Part shown: piece by piece, positions 49,769 through 59,370 of the stretch | Numbering within the stretch: the first letter of the stretch is position 1 | Layout: the number at the start of each line of letters is the position of its first letter | Source: SIG299 sp964544055 | Lineage (GTDB): Bacteria; Bacillota; Clostridia; Lachnospirales; Lachnospiraceae | Direction: 5' to 3' | NCBI GenBank assembly: GCA_964544055.1 | Contig: CAZJAA010000001.1 | Span: forward strand, 62,001 to 126,000 | Length of the DNA: 64,000 nt | Made by a program: the position numbers and the translations under genes | Notes under the pieces: generated by a model | Told to the model about the DNA's origin: nothing | What the model saw: only the letters and a program-made list of their open reading frames with translations | Database searches by the model: none

Positions 49769-50713
49769 TTAGTCCCCTTCCTCAGCAGCAATTCCATCAA
49801 ATAATGCATCAATAAATGCATTCGGATTAAATTTCTGCAAATCTTCCATGTGTTCCCCAACACCAATATATTTTACAGGAACCCCAAGCTCCGCCTGAAT
49901 GGCAAGGGCAATTCCTCCTTTTGCAGTACCATCTAATTTCGTCAGTATAATGCCGTCTATTTTTGCAGCCGCATTAAATTCCTTTGCCTGCACCAGGGCA
50001 TTCTGACCGGTTGTTCCATCCAACACCACCATCGTTTCACGATAACAGTCCGGATATTCGCGCTCAATCACACGATCAATTTTCTTTAATTCTTCCATCA
50101 GGTTTTTCTTGTTGTGCAGTCTGCCTGCAGTATCACAGAGCAACACATCGGTATTTCTTGCTTTTGCAGCAGTTACTGCATCAAAGATAACTGCCGCCGG
50201 GTCTGAGCCCTCTTTCTGTGCAATAATATCTACCTCCGCACGGTTTGCCCATTCGGTCAGCTGCTCTATTGCTGCCGCCCGGAATGTATCCGCCGCAGCA
50301 ATTAAAACCTTTTTCCCATCTGCCTTGAGCTGACCGGCCAGTTTACCGATGGACGTCGTTTTACCTACTCCATTCACACCAATCAGAAGAACCACTGATT
50401 TTTTGTTTTCAAAGTCGTAGGCATTTAACGGAACCGACATCTGCTCCTTCATGCTGTCCATCAGAAGCTTTCTGCATTCCGATGGTTCCTTTGTTTTTGT
50501 CTCTTTTACCTTTTCCTTTAAATTCTCTATAATCCGTGTTGTGGCATTGATACCAACATCTGACATAATAAGAATTTCTTCCAACTCTTCATAAAAGTCG
50601 TCATCAATTGCAGAGAAGCCTCTAAAAATAGAATCAATACCGGAAGCAATATTGTTTCTTGTTTTCGCAAGACCTTCTGAAAGCCTTCTGAAGAATCCTT
50701 TCTTCTCTCCCAT
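49769..50713 (-). CDS. ftsY: Signal recognition particle receptor FtsY
   Basis: The 314-residue GTPase has a short N domain and the G domain with GVNGVGKTTSIGKLA, AADTFRAAAIEQL, DTAGRLHNK and TKLDGTAKGG. It docks the SRP to the membrane. The long acidic N-terminal extension of some FtsY proteins is absent. It follows smc by 35 bp, the usual rnc-smc-ftsY order. Confidence 0.97.
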   Translation of the reverse strand: MGEKKGFFRRLSEGLAKTRNNIASGIDSIFRGFSAIDDDFYEELEEILIMSDVGINATTRIIENLKEKVKETKTKEPSECRKLLMDSMKEQMSVPLNAYDFENKKSVVLLIGVNGVGKTTSIGKLAGQLKADGKKVLIAAADTFRAAAIEQLTEWANRAEVDIIAQKEGSDPAAVIFDAVTAAKARNTDVLLCDTAGRLHNKKNLMEELKKIDRVIEREYPDCYRETMVVLDGTTGQNALVQAKEFNAAAKIDGIILTKLDGTAKGGIALAIQAELGVPVKYIGVGEHMEDLQKFNPNAFIDALFDGIAAEEGD

Positions 50714-50748
50714 AAAACCTCCATTCCGAAACGGTTGCTTTTCGTTTT

Positions 50749-53700
50749 TTATTTTTCCAGCTCATTTTCAATCAGATTTACGGAAACCAGTGTGGAAACG
50801 CCTTTTTCCTGCATGGTAATTCCATACAGAATATCCGCAGCCGCCATCGTACCGCGACGGTGTGTAATTACAATAAACTGGGTATTTTTTGTCAGCTTAT
50901 GCAGATATTTTGCATATCTTCCAACGTTCGAGTCGTCCAGTGCCGCTTCAATTTCATCAAGCAGGGCAAATGGTGACGGCTTTAAATTCTGGATGGCAAA
51001 TAACAGCGCAATTGCCGTTAAAGCTTTTTCTCCACCGGATAACTGCATCATATTTTGAAGCTTCTTTCCCGGCGGCTGTGCTATAATCCGGATACCTGCC
51101 GTTAAAACATCCTCATCCTCCATCAGCTCTAACGTACCCTTACCACCACCAAACAATTCACGGAAGACAACATCAAACTGTTCCCGGATTGCAGCAAATT
51201 TTTCCTCAAACTGCTTTCTCATTTCCGTATCCAACTGTTCAATAATCTTTAACAAAGAGGCTTCTGCTTCCATGAGGTCATTTCTCTGGTTATTGTAAAG
51301 CTCATAACGCTCGGAAAGATTTTTGTAATCCTCAATGGCATTTACATTAACATCCCCAAGTGCCTTGATTCCGGATTTTAACTCCACAATTTCCTTGCGA
51401 ATACCGTTATATCCCGGCAGTTCTTCATCCCGGTGCTGCTTTGCCAGTTCAACTGTGATTTCGTACTCTTCCCACATATAGTTTGCCTGGCTGTTCATAG
51501 TATCCTGAAGCTTCTCTAACTGGTTTGCCAGACGGAAAGAATCTTTATCCAGCTCAGAAATATGTTTGGAAAGCTCTTCTCTCTTGGAAAAGAAGTTTTT
51601 ATTTTCTTTTGAAAGCTCATCTTTCTTTTCTTCCAGTTCCTTCAGATTATTTTCCAGAGCCTCGACCTGTTCCGACCATGTCGCCATATTCTGCTTTGCC
51701 ACATCAATTCCCTTTTCCTGCTCTGCAATCCGCTCTTTTGTTGAACTGTTCTCTTCTTTTAAAACCTTTTGTTCGCATTCCAACCGTTCCAGTTCAGCGA
51801 GAATTCTTGTCCTATTTTCGTTGACAAACTGCAGATTCTTCTCTAAACCGGCACATTCCAGTGCAAGAGAAGCATTTTCTTCTGAAAGCTTTTCTTCAAT
51901 TGCACGGTTTCTCTCCATGGAAAGATTGCAAACCTCTGTTTTTTTCTTTGCCTCTTCCATGAGTTCATCGTTCTTTTTAATCTGATTTCGCAGTTCCTTT
52001 GCCCCGGAGGTATTGTCCCGGTTTTTCATTTCCAGACTGCTTACTTCCTGCTCAATCAGCTTATAGCTGTCCTGAAGGGCTTCCAGCCGCTCCTTCGCAG
52101 CAGAAAGATTCAGACAGGTTGTATTTTGCTCCAGATAAAGTTCCTGCAGGCTTTCACGCTCTGTAGTAAGCCTTTTTGAAATAGTCTCTCGTTCTACGCG
52201 AATAGAATCACGTTTTTCTGCCAATTCTGCAATCTTTTTCTGAAAACCTTCGATTTTCTTTTCCAACTCTTCCATTTCTCTGCGGCGTCCCAACAGATTA
52301 CTGTTATTTTTATAGGCACCACCGGAAATAGAACCTCCCAGATTTAATTGTTCCCCATCTGTGGTAACAATTCGAAGGGAATAATTATATTTTTTTGCCA
52401 GAGCAAGAGCATGATCCATGGTATCTACAACCAATATTCTGCCTACCAGATATTTTACCAGCTCTTCATACTCTTTTTCGACCTTGACAAGCGTGTGGGC
52501 ATATCCGATAACCCCCTGCTCCTTCACTGCCTGCTCTTGGCTGGCACCAAAGGCTTTGGAGGTAATACTGGTTAACGGAAGAAACGTTGCCCTGCCTAGT
52601 TTATTTTCTTTCAGATAAGTTACCATTTTTTTTGCAGTGGCTTCATCCTTTGTTACGATATTCTGGATACTGCCGCCAAGTGCCGTTTCCATGGCTGTTT
52701 CATATTTTGACTCAACCTTGATGATATCTGCTACAACACCAATAATTCCCGGTGTGTCATTTTTTCGCTCCATCACCTTGCGGATGGCATTTCCATAACC
52801 ATCATACCGTTCCGTAAGATTGCGAAGCGATTCCAGCCGGGACGCTTCCTGAATGCGATTGCGCTCTGTCTGCTCCATAATGGACATGGTTTCTGCCGCC
52901 TTCTGTTTCCAATCCAAAGCAGCGTTTTCCAATTTTGCAATTTCTTTTCGAGCATTTTCTATCCGCTCTGTGATTTCTTTATGAGCGGTTTTGCATTTTT
53001 CAACTTCCTCCTGATAAGTGGCTTCCTCTGATTTATGGCTCAACACCTTCTGAGTCAACTCTGCCTTTTTAATATTGTTCTGCTCTTCCAAAGTAACAAA
53101 ATATTGCAGCCTTGTTTTAATTTCCGTATTCTGATCCATGCATTCCAGAATCTGCTGGTTGCATTTTTCAATGGTTTTTGTATAATCCGTCAGTCTGTGG
53201 CGAATTTCCTGCAGCTCTTCTGTAGAATCCCCGTGCTGCTCCTTTTTTTCTTCCAAAGAAGCTGAAACGCTTTTTAATTCCTTTTCATACTCAGACAGTT
53301 CCTTTTTTCGCACCGCCTTTTCTGCATCCAGAGAATCCTGACGCTGTTTAAAATGGCTGTCACTCAAAAGCATGGACGAAATTTTTTCCTGCATCAGTTT
53401 AATTTCGCCTTCTTTTCCTTGAATCATCATTAAAAACTGGTTTTTCTGCTCTTTTTTTGTATCGATTTCAAGCGTATACTGTTCCAGTTCTTTTTCCAGA
53501 CGTTCATACTCCTGTTTGGTATTATCATATGCTTTGTTGCTGTCTTCCAGCTCATCCGTAACGATTTTTGCTCTGGAATCAATTTCTGTTTTATTTTTTT
53601 CACTTCGTTCGTATTCAAGCAGGAACAAATTAATTTCTAAATGCTTTAATGCCTCTTTTAAACGAAGATACTCTTTCGCTACTTCCGACTGCTTTTGCAA

Positions 53701-54312
53701 CGGTCCGACCTGCTTTTCAATTTCGGAAAGAATATCCGAAATTCTGGAAAGATTTAATTGTTCTTCCGCCAGTTCCTTTTCTGCCGCTGCTTTTCTTTTC
53801 TTGTATTTTACAATTCCGGCTGCTTCATCAAACAATTCACGCCTGTCTTCCGGCTTTCCGCTTAAAATTTTATCAATCTGCCCCTGACCAATGATGGAAT
53901 ATCCTTCCTTACCGATACCGGTATCCAGAAATAATTCCTGCACATCACGAAGCCGACAGGCACTGCCATTGATTAAATACTCACTTTCACCGGAGCGGTA
54001 TACCCGACGTGCTACGGTAACTTCTTCATAATCAATTGGAAGCTGATGGTCGGAATTATCCAGTGTAATGGCAACATAAGCATAGCCCATTGGTTTACGA
54101 AGCTGTGTTCCTGAAAAAATAACATCTTCCATTTTGCTTCCTCGAAGCTGCTTGGCACTCTGTTCTCCAAGCACCCAGCGGACTGCATCTGCAACATTAC
54201 TTTTACCACTGCCGTTTGGACCTACAATCGCAGTAATTCCATCATGAAATTTAAAGACTATTTTATTCGCAAAAGACTTAAATCCATGCACTTCAATACT
54301 TTTTAAATACAT
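50749..54312 (-). CDS. smc: Chromosome segregation ATPase Smc
   Basis: The 1187-residue protein has the N-terminal Walker A GPNGSGKSN (31-39), two long coiled coils around a hinge (~500-670, GVVADIIKVESKYE ... GGSISGGA), and the C-terminal LSGGEKALTAIALLFAIQ signature with Walker B LLDEIEAALDDSN. It is the condensin-like ATPase that works with ScpAB. Length and order are normal. Confidence 0.98.
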   Translation of the reverse strand: MYLKSIEVHGFKSFANKIVFKFHDGITAIVGPNGSGKSNVADAVRWVLGEQSAKQLRGSKMEDVIFSGTQLRKPMGYAYVAITLDNSDHQLPIDYEEVTVARRVYRSGESEYLINGSACRLRDVQELFLDTGIGKEGYSIIGQGQIDKILSGKPEDRRELFDEAAGIVKYKKRKAAAEKELAEEQLNLSRISDILSEIEKQVGPLQKQSEVAKEYLRLKEALKHLEINLFLLEYERSEKNKTEIDSRAKIVTDELEDSNKAYDNTKQEYERLEKELEQYTLEIDTKKEQKNQFLMMIQGKEGEIKLMQEKISSMLLSDSHFKQRQDSLDAEKAVRKKELSEYEKELKSVSASLEEKKEQHGDSTEELQEIRHRLTDYTKTIEKCNQQILECMDQNTEIKTRLQYFVTLEEQNNIKKAELTQKVLSHKSEEATYQEEVEKCKTAHKEITERIENARKEIAKLENAALDWKQKAAETMSIMEQTERNRIQEASRLESLRNLTERYDGYGNAIRKVMERKNDTPGIIGVVADIIKVESKYETAMETALGGSIQNIVTKDEATAKKMVTYLKENKLGRATFLPLTSITSKAFGASQEQAVKEQGVIGYAHTLVKVEKEYEELVKYLVGRILVVDTMDHALALAKKYNYSLRIVTTDGEQLNLGGSISGGAYKNNSNLLGRRREMEELEKKIEGFQKKIAELAEKRDSIRVERETISKRLTTERESLQELYLEQNTTCLNLSAAKERLEALQDSYKLIEQEVSSLEMKNRDNTSGAKELRNQIKKNDELMEEAKKKTEVCNLSMERNRAIEEKLSEENASLALECAGLEKNLQFVNENRTRILAELERLECEQKVLKEENSSTKERIAEQEKGIDVAKQNMATWSEQVEALENNLKELEEKKDELSKENKNFFSKREELSKHISELDKDSFRLANQLEKLQDTMNSQANYMWEEYEITVELAKQHRDEELPGYNGIRKEIVELKSGIKALGDVNVNAIEDYKNLSERYELYNNQRNDLMEAEASLLKIIEQLDTEMRKQFEEKFAAIREQFDVVFRELFGGGKGTLELMEDEDVLTAGIRIIAQPPGKKLQNMMQLSGGEKALTAIALLFAIQNLKPSPFALLDEIEAALDDSNVGRYAKYLHKLTKNTQFIVITHRRGTMAAADILYGITMQEKGVSTLVSVNLIENELEK

Positions 54313-54330
54313 CCATTACCCTCTCTGTTC

Positions 54331-55029
54331 TTAAAGTATATTATTCTGTTCAAACTGAAGCAACGATTGATAGGCGGCACTCTGTTCTGCTGCTTTCTTG
54401 GTTCTTCCTTTGCCTGTCATAAGCGGTGTATCATTCATATACGCCTGCACGGTAAATGTTTTATTATGATCCGGTCCTTCTTCTGATAAAAGCATATAAT
54501 GAAGCGTTTGCTTATATTTATTCTGAATAAGTTCTTGAAGTATAGTCTTACTATCATAAAAGAGCTTTTTATGCTCGATATCCTGCAATACATAATTTAG
54601 GATAAACTCTTTTGCACTAGTAAAACCACCATCCATATACATTGCACCAATCAAAGCTTCCCATGCATCGGACAAAATCGAATCCCTTTCTCTTCCGCCG
54701 GTCAAATCCTCTCCGTTTCCGAGAAGCAGATAGCTTCCGAGATTGAGCTTTCTGGCACAATCTGCCAAGGACTGTTCACAAACCAGACTGGCACGCAGCT
54801 TTGTCATTTGTCCCTCGTTCATTTCAGGATGATTACTAAATAAAAACTCACTGGACACAACTTCCAACACAGCATCGCCAAGAAATTCCAGACGTTCGTT
54901 ATCCATTCGCTCCTTCAGATTTTTTTCATGGGCATAAGAACTGTGTGTCAATGCCTGACGAAGCAGTGCTTCCTGTCTGAACTCATATCCGATGTTTTTT
55001 TGCAAATCTTTCAGCTTTTTAGAATTCAT
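54331..55029 (-). CDS. rnc: Ribonuclease III
   Basis: The 232-residue protein has the RNase III signature ERLEFLGDAVLE, the metal-binding DAWEALIGAMY and a C-terminal dsRNA-binding domain (LQELIQNKYKQTLHY ... GKGRTKKAAEQSAA). It processes rRNA and structured mRNAs. I chose the ATG at 55029, after a purine-rich site (GCAGGGAA); the reading frame extends upstream into the terminator-like hairpin, which is unlikely to be coding. Confidence 0.95.
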   Translation of the reverse strand: MNSKKLKDLQKNIGYEFRQEALLRQALTHSSYAHEKNLKERMDNERLEFLGDAVLEVVSSEFLFSNHPEMNEGQMTKLRASLVCEQSLADCARKLNLGSYLLLGNGEDLTGGRERDSILSDAWEALIGAMYMDGGFTSAKEFILNYVLQDIEHKKLFYDSKTILQELIQNKYKQTLHYMLLSEEGPDHNKTFTVQAYMNDTPLMTGKGRTKKAAEQSAAYQSLLQFEQNNIL

Positions 55030-55066
55030 AGCGTGTTTCCCTGCCTCCCTTTCTGAAACAAAATGC

Positions 55067-55089
55067 GGGCTGTTGAAATCCAACAGCCC
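55067..55089 (-). terminator. Hairpin after acpP
   Basis: A perfect 9-bp stem GGGCTGTTG/CAACAGCCC with a five-base loop, followed on the minus strand by GCATTTTG. It lies 12 bp past acpP and may limit read-through into rnc. A near-identical stem lies at 57389-57418. Confidence 0.7.
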
Positions 55090-55100
55090 TGATCCACTGC

Positions 55101-55331
55101 TTAATTTAAAGCGTTTTTAATTTGTTCTACTGCATCACTTACAGTAACAATTTTTTCAGCATCCTCATTGGATATCTCAATGTCAAATTCTTCTTCCAGA
55201 CCCATGATAATTTGGAACACATCGAGAGAATCGGCACCAAGGTCATCTACAAACGTAGTTTCCATTGTGATGTCGTCCGCATCCACGCTTAATACCTCAC
55301 TTATAATTTTCTGAATTTTCTCAAATTCCAT
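55101..55331 (-). CDS. acpP: Acyl carrier protein
   Basis: A 76-residue acidic protein with the fatty-acid ACP site GADSLDVFQ (Ser35). It follows plsX by 32 bp, the conserved phospholipid-synthesis context, and GGAGG precedes its ATG. It differs from the DltC-like carrier at 41175. Confidence 0.96.
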   Translation of the reverse strand: MEFEKIQKIISEVLSVDADDITMETTFVDDLGADSLDVFQIIMGLEEEFDIEISNEDAEKIVTVSDAVEQIKNALN

Positions 55332-55363
55332 TTTTTTATCCTCCTCTAATTTTCTTCTGATTT

Positions 55364-56362
55364 TCAGATATTTTCACGAATTTTTTCGCTTATGTTCTGT
55401 TCTTTAAAAGCTATACACTGTAAAATTGAATTTTTTATTTCGTTGCTTTTAGAACTGCCATGCGTTTTTACAACAAGACCATTCAGTCCAAGCATCGGCG
55501 CTCCACCATGGTCGGAGGTGTCCAGACTCTTTAGTGTTTTCTTTAAAGAAGGTTTCAGTAACAAGGCACCCATTTTACTACGGAAATCAGACACCATTGC
55601 TTTTTTGATTTCACCCATTAAAGCACCAGAAACGCCCTCATAAAGCTTCAGGATAACATTACCAACAAATGCTTCACAGACAATCACATCTGCATAACCA
55701 TTCGGAATTTCCCTTGCTTCTATACTTCCGATAAAGTTGATGTCGTTGCAGTTTTTTAAAAGTGGGTAGGCTTCCTTTACTAAAAGGTTTCCTTTTTCTT
55801 CCTCGATACCGATGTTTACAATCGCAACACGAGGATTTTTTACCCCCATGATGTGCTCCATGTACAAAGAACCCATTTTTGCAAACTGCAGCAGATGGGA
55901 TGCTCTTGCATCGACATTGGCACCGCAGTCTATTAACAGAGAGACACCTTTTGTTGTTGGAATAAGAGGTGCCAGCGGAGAACGCTCTACACCTTTAATT
56001 CGTCCGACAACAAGCTGGGCACCGACTAAAACTGCTCCGGTACTGCCCGCAGACACAAAAGCGTCTGCATTGCCATTCTTTACCAGATTCATGGCAACCA
56101 CAATGGAAGAATCTTTTTTACGGCGTACTGCCATAACCGGAGCTTCTTCATTAGTAATTACCTCACTGGCATTCACAATTTCCAGACGGTCACCGAAATC
56201 AGGATACGTTTCTAACTCTTGTTTCAGAATTTCCTCCTGACCTACAAGAAAAACCTTAATACGGGAATCCTGCTGCACTGCCAGGACGGATCCTTTTACA
56301 ATTTCTGATGGTGCATTATCTCCACCCATTGCATCCACTGCCACTTTCACTAAATCATTCAT
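55364..56362 (-). CDS. plsX: Phosphate acyltransferase PlsX
   Basis: PlsX makes acyl-phosphate from acyl-ACP for phosphatidic acid synthesis. The 332-residue protein has VAVDAMGGDNAPSEIV, SAGSTGAVL, LIDCGANVD and DHGGAPMLGLNG. It is the first gene of the plsX-acpP-rnc-smc-ftsY-ilvA series and has its own promoter. Confidence 0.97.
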   Translation of the reverse strand: MNDLVKVAVDAMGGDNAPSEIVKGSVLAVQQDSRIKVFLVGQEEILKQELETYPDFGDRLEIVNASEVITNEEAPVMAVRRKKDSSIVVAMNLVKNGNADAFVSAGSTGAVLVGAQLVVGRIKGVERSPLAPLIPTTKGVSLLIDCGANVDARASHLLQFAKMGSLYMEHIMGVKNPRVAIVNIGIEEEKGNLLVKEAYPLLKNCNDINFIGSIEAREIPNGYADVIVCEAFVGNVILKLYEGVSGALMGEIKKAMVSDFRSKMGALLLKPSLKKTLKSLDTSDHGGAPMLGLNGLVVKTHGSSKSNEIKNSILQCIAFKEQNISEKIRENI

Positions 56363-56406
56363 TAATGATTCCTCCTGTCAGTTTCTGTGTAACTTTTCTA
56401 TAACAC

Positions 56407-56435
56407 ACTATACTAAATATCGATTTAAAAATCAA
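56407..56435 (-). promoter_or_regulatory. Promoter of the plsX operon
   Basis: TTGATT, 17 bp and TATAGT on the minus strand, directly after the cheR stop codon and ~45 bp upstream of plsX. Confidence 0.65.
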
Positions 56436-56442
56436 CTACAAA

Positions 56443-57216
56443 TCAAACTTTTCTGTAGAAGAAAGATTTTGCTGTAGCATAACCCAGACTGCCTGCCTGA
56501 ATAATCTGCTCTGTGGAACCCACAAAAAGAATGCCATCCTTTTTCAGAGATGCGTTAAACTTTTTATAAATGTCCGTTTTGGCTTCCTCTGTAAAATAAA
56601 TCAAAACATTTCGGCAAACAATAAGATCACACTCCGTCGGATAAGCATCTTTCAACAGATTATGCTGTTTAAACTCTACGCAACGCTTAACTTCATCTGC
56701 TACTTTATATGTATACTCATTTACCTGGGTAATATATTTCTTCATTAAATCATCCGGCAACGTCTTTAAGCTCTTGACGTTGTACATACCGTCCTTTGCT
56801 TTGGCAAGAACCTGCCTGTCAATATCCGTGGCAATAATTTTAATATTACTGAGCGGCATATGTCTTGACAGCATCATCACAAGAGAATACGGTTCATCCC
56901 CGGTAGAGCAGGCAGCACTCCAGATTTTCAAGTTTTTTGTTTTTGACATCAGTTCCGGTAAAATATCGTTTTCCAGCACCTTCCATTGTTCCGGATTGCG
57001 ATAAAACTCAGATACATTAATCGTAAGATAATTTACAAACTCTTCAAACATATCCTTATCAGCTTTAATTGCTGCCACATAGTCTGTAAAAGTCTTGATA
57101 CCGTGCTTGGTAATCAGGGATTCTATTCTTCTTTTCATCTGCTTTTCTTTATATGCATTCAAATCTATCTGTGTCAGTGTAAATATTTGTTTTTTGAAAA
57201 GTTCATAATCACCCAT
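56443..57216 (-). CDS. cheR: CheR-type protein-glutamate methyltransferase
   Basis: The 257-residue protein has the CheR N-terminal helical domain and an SAM-dependent methyltransferase domain (WSAACSTGDEPYSLVMML, ATDIDRQVLAKA, CRNVLIYF, FVGSTEQI). It methylates chemoreceptors. I chose the ATG at 57216, six bases after GGAG; the frame is open upstream through repeat-like DNA that is not likely to be coding. No other chemotaxis gene lies within the window, so this is an orphan here. Confidence 0.93.
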   Translation of the reverse strand: MGDYELFKKQIFTLTQIDLNAYKEKQMKRRIESLITKHGIKTFTDYVAAIKADKDMFEEFVNYLTINVSEFYRNPEQWKVLENDILPELMSKTKNLKIWSAACSTGDEPYSLVMMLSRHMPLSNIKIIATDIDRQVLAKAKDGMYNVKSLKTLPDDLMKKYITQVNEYTYKVADEVKRCVEFKQHNLLKDAYPTECDLIVCRNVLIYFTEEAKTDIYKKFNASLKKDGILFVGSTEQIIQAGSLGYATAKSFFYRKV

Positions 57217-57224
57217 ACTAATCT

Positions 57225-57343
57225 CCATTCCGGAGCGTTTTTTGCGACGAGGCAAAAGGAAACAAGGTTTCTTAAAGAAATTCGCACAGGCGATTTCTGT
57301 TCTGCCATCACAGCTATTTGTGACGCTCCGGCACAAATAGCCA
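57225..57343. repeat. Structured intergenic element upstream of cheR
   Basis: The 219-bp gap between ispH and cheR holds a perfect 10-bp stem GCTATTTGTG/CACAAATAGC (57313-57341) followed by a GC-rich segment with two CGCTCCGG copies. It resembles dispersed palindromic elements I associate with Lachnospiraceae intergenic regions, but no second full copy is in this window. Confidence 0.4.
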
Positions 57344-57388
57344 TGCGAAAATATCAAGCTTATTTTTTACCTTTGCTTCATATTTTTA

Positions 57389-57418
57389 AAAGGGACTGTT
57401 GATTTCAACAGCCCCTTT
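57389..57418 (-). terminator. Terminator after ispH-S1
   Basis: Arms AAAGGGACTGTTG/CAACAGCCCCTTT (one mismatch) with a four-base loop lie 18 bp past the stop codon. The stem core CTGTTG/CAACAG and G-run match those of the acpP hairpin. Confidence 0.75.
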
Positions 57419-57435
57419 GCATACATAATAGTAAA

Positions 57436-59367
57436 TTACTCAGCGTCGTTTGCAGGTGCTTCTTCCTCTGGAGCTTCCTGTGCCGGAGCCTCTAAAGCCT
57501 TGATGCTTAAGCTGATCTTCTTGTCTGCAAGATTGAAATCAACAATTTTTGCAGTAACTTCCTGACCAATCTTTAATACATCTGCCGGCTTTTCCACATG
57601 ATTTCTGGAAATCTGGGAAACATGTAATAAAGCATCTACACCCGGTACAAGCTCAACGAATGCACCAAAATCTGTCATGCGGGCAACCTTACCGGTAACT
57701 ACATTGCCAACTGCAAAATCTTCTTCTGCATTTGCCCATGGATTCTGATCTGCAAACTTAAGGCTTAATGCAATCTTTTCACCTGCAATATCCTTAATGA
57801 AAGCACGAACCACATCACCGGACTTGAATACCTTCTTAGGATTTTCTACTCTGCCCCAGGACATTTCGGAAATATGAAGGAGACCATCTACTCCGCCAAG
57901 GTCGATAAATACGCCGAAATCGGTAACATTCTTTACAGTACCTTCTACAACATCACCAACCTGGATTTTAGCAAAAAGCTCTTTCTGAAGCTCTGCCTTT
58001 TTGGCAAGTAAAAGCTGCTTACGGTCACCAATGATTCTTCTTCTCTTTGGATTGAACTCGCTGATTACGAACTCAATTTCCTGATCCTTATACTTGGATA
58101 AATCTTTTTCGTAGGAATCGGAAACAAGGCTTGCAGGAATAAATACTCTTGTTTCATCTACTACGACACTTAAACCACCGTCTAAAACTGCGGAAACAGT
58201 TGCAGTTAAAACTTCCTTATTGTTGAAAGCTTCTTCTAATCTCTTGTTTCCTTTTTCTGCTGCAAGTCTCTTATAGGTTAATAATACCTGACCTTCACCA
58301 TCATTTACCTTAAGAACCTTTGCCTGCATTTTGTCGCCTTCCTTAACAACTGTTGTTAAGTCAACGTTTGGAGTGTTTGTATACTCGCTTCTGGTAATGA
58401 TACCATCAGCCTTGTAGCCAATATTTAAGACAATTTCATCTTCTTTTACACGAATCACAGTACCCTCGACTACCTCTCCGTTGTGTATTGTCTTAAAAGA
58501 CTCCTCCAATAATTGTTCAAAACTTAAATCTGACATGCTGGTATGAACCTCCTCGATAATATTGTTTGGGGTCGATGCCCCTGCTGTAATACCTACACTA
58601 CGGAATGATTTAAACAAAGTTAAATCAAGGTCATTGAGTTTCTGTATGAAGTAAGTATTTACACATTGCTGTTTTGATATCTCATACAACTTACGTGTAT
58701 TTGAACTATGCAGTCCACCGATAACAATCATAGCCTCTGATTCCTGCGCCAGAAGGCGTGTTTCTTTCTGTCGTTCCTCGGTTGCACTACATATCGTACT
58801 TAAAACAAGTATATCATACCTCTTTTTTTCAATAATTTCAACTAAATCTTGAAATTTCTTGCTATTAAATGTCGTTTGAGCTACAACACAGACTTTTTTT
58901 CCAGGATTTTCCTCCAAGTCACGTGCCATTTCTGTAGTTTCAACAACAGAAACAGGTCCATTGCACCAGCCGATAATCCCCTGCACCTCCGGATGCTCCT
59001 TGCTTCCGATGACAATAATATGTCTGCCGTTATTGCTCTGTTCTTCCACAATTTTATGAATTTTTTTAACAAACGGACATGTGGCGTCTAAAATTTCATG
59101 ACCGCTTGCCTTCATTTCTTCATATTCTTTTTTGGAAACACCATGGGATCTGATAATTAATGTCCCCGGTTCTACACTGCTCCATTCTTCCTGGCCAGAA
59201 ACGATGGTTACTCCCTGCGATGCCAGCTTCTCCGTAACTTCTTCGTTATGGATGATGGGACCATATGTATACACTTTCTTTCCGGAAGCGGTCTGCTGTT
59301 CCACCAGTTCTACTGCACGTTTTACACCAAAACAGAATCCTGCGGTCTTCGCTACCTTAATCTCCAT
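57436..59367 (-). CDS. ispH: IspH (HMBPP reductase) fused to four S1 RNA-binding domains
   Basis: Residues 1-~285 are IspH, the last MEP-pathway enzyme, with the three [4Fe-4S] cysteines in AGFCFGVKRA, DATCPFVKK and STICSATEERQ. Residues ~300-630 hold four S1 repeats (GTVIRVKEDEIVLNIG, AVLDGGLSVVV, GTVKNVTDFGVFIDLGGVDG, GKVARMTDFGAFVEL), like ribosomal protein S1. This fusion is known in Clostridia. It starts 3 bp after cmk, matching the usual cmk-rpsA linkage. Confidence 0.96.
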   Translation of the reverse strand: MEIKVAKTAGFCFGVKRAVELVEQQTASGKKVYTYGPIIHNEEVTEKLASQGVTIVSGQEEWSSVEPGTLIIRSHGVSKKEYEEMKASGHEILDATCPFVKKIHKIVEEQSNNGRHIIVIGSKEHPEVQGIIGWCNGPVSVVETTEMARDLEENPGKKVCVVAQTTFNSKKFQDLVEIIEKKRYDILVLSTICSATEERQKETRLLAQESEAMIVIGGLHSSNTRKLYEISKQQCVNTYFIQKLNDLDLTLFKSFRSVGITAGASTPNNIIEEVHTSMSDLSFEQLLEESFKTIHNGEVVEGTVIRVKEDEIVLNIGYKADGIITRSEYTNTPNVDLTTVVKEGDKMQAKVLKVNDGEGQVLLTYKRLAAEKGNKRLEEAFNNKEVLTATVSAVLDGGLSVVVDETRVFIPASLVSDSYEKDLSKYKDQEIEFVISEFNPKRRRIIGDRKQLLLAKKAELQKELFAKIQVGDVVEGTVKNVTDFGVFIDLGGVDGLLHISEMSWGRVENPKKVFKSGDVVRAFIKDIAGEKIALSLKFADQNPWANAEEDFAVGNVVTGKVARMTDFGAFVELVPGVDALLHVSQISRNHVEKPADVLKIGQEVTAKIVDFNLADKKISLSIKALEAPAQEAPEEEAPANDAE

Positions 59368-59370
59368 GCT

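Noticed and set aside
56986..57402. Plus-strand frame of 138 codons opposite cheR and its upstream gap
   Set aside because: It is antisense to a well-supported methyltransferase gene and has a random-looking Cys/Phe/His-rich product.
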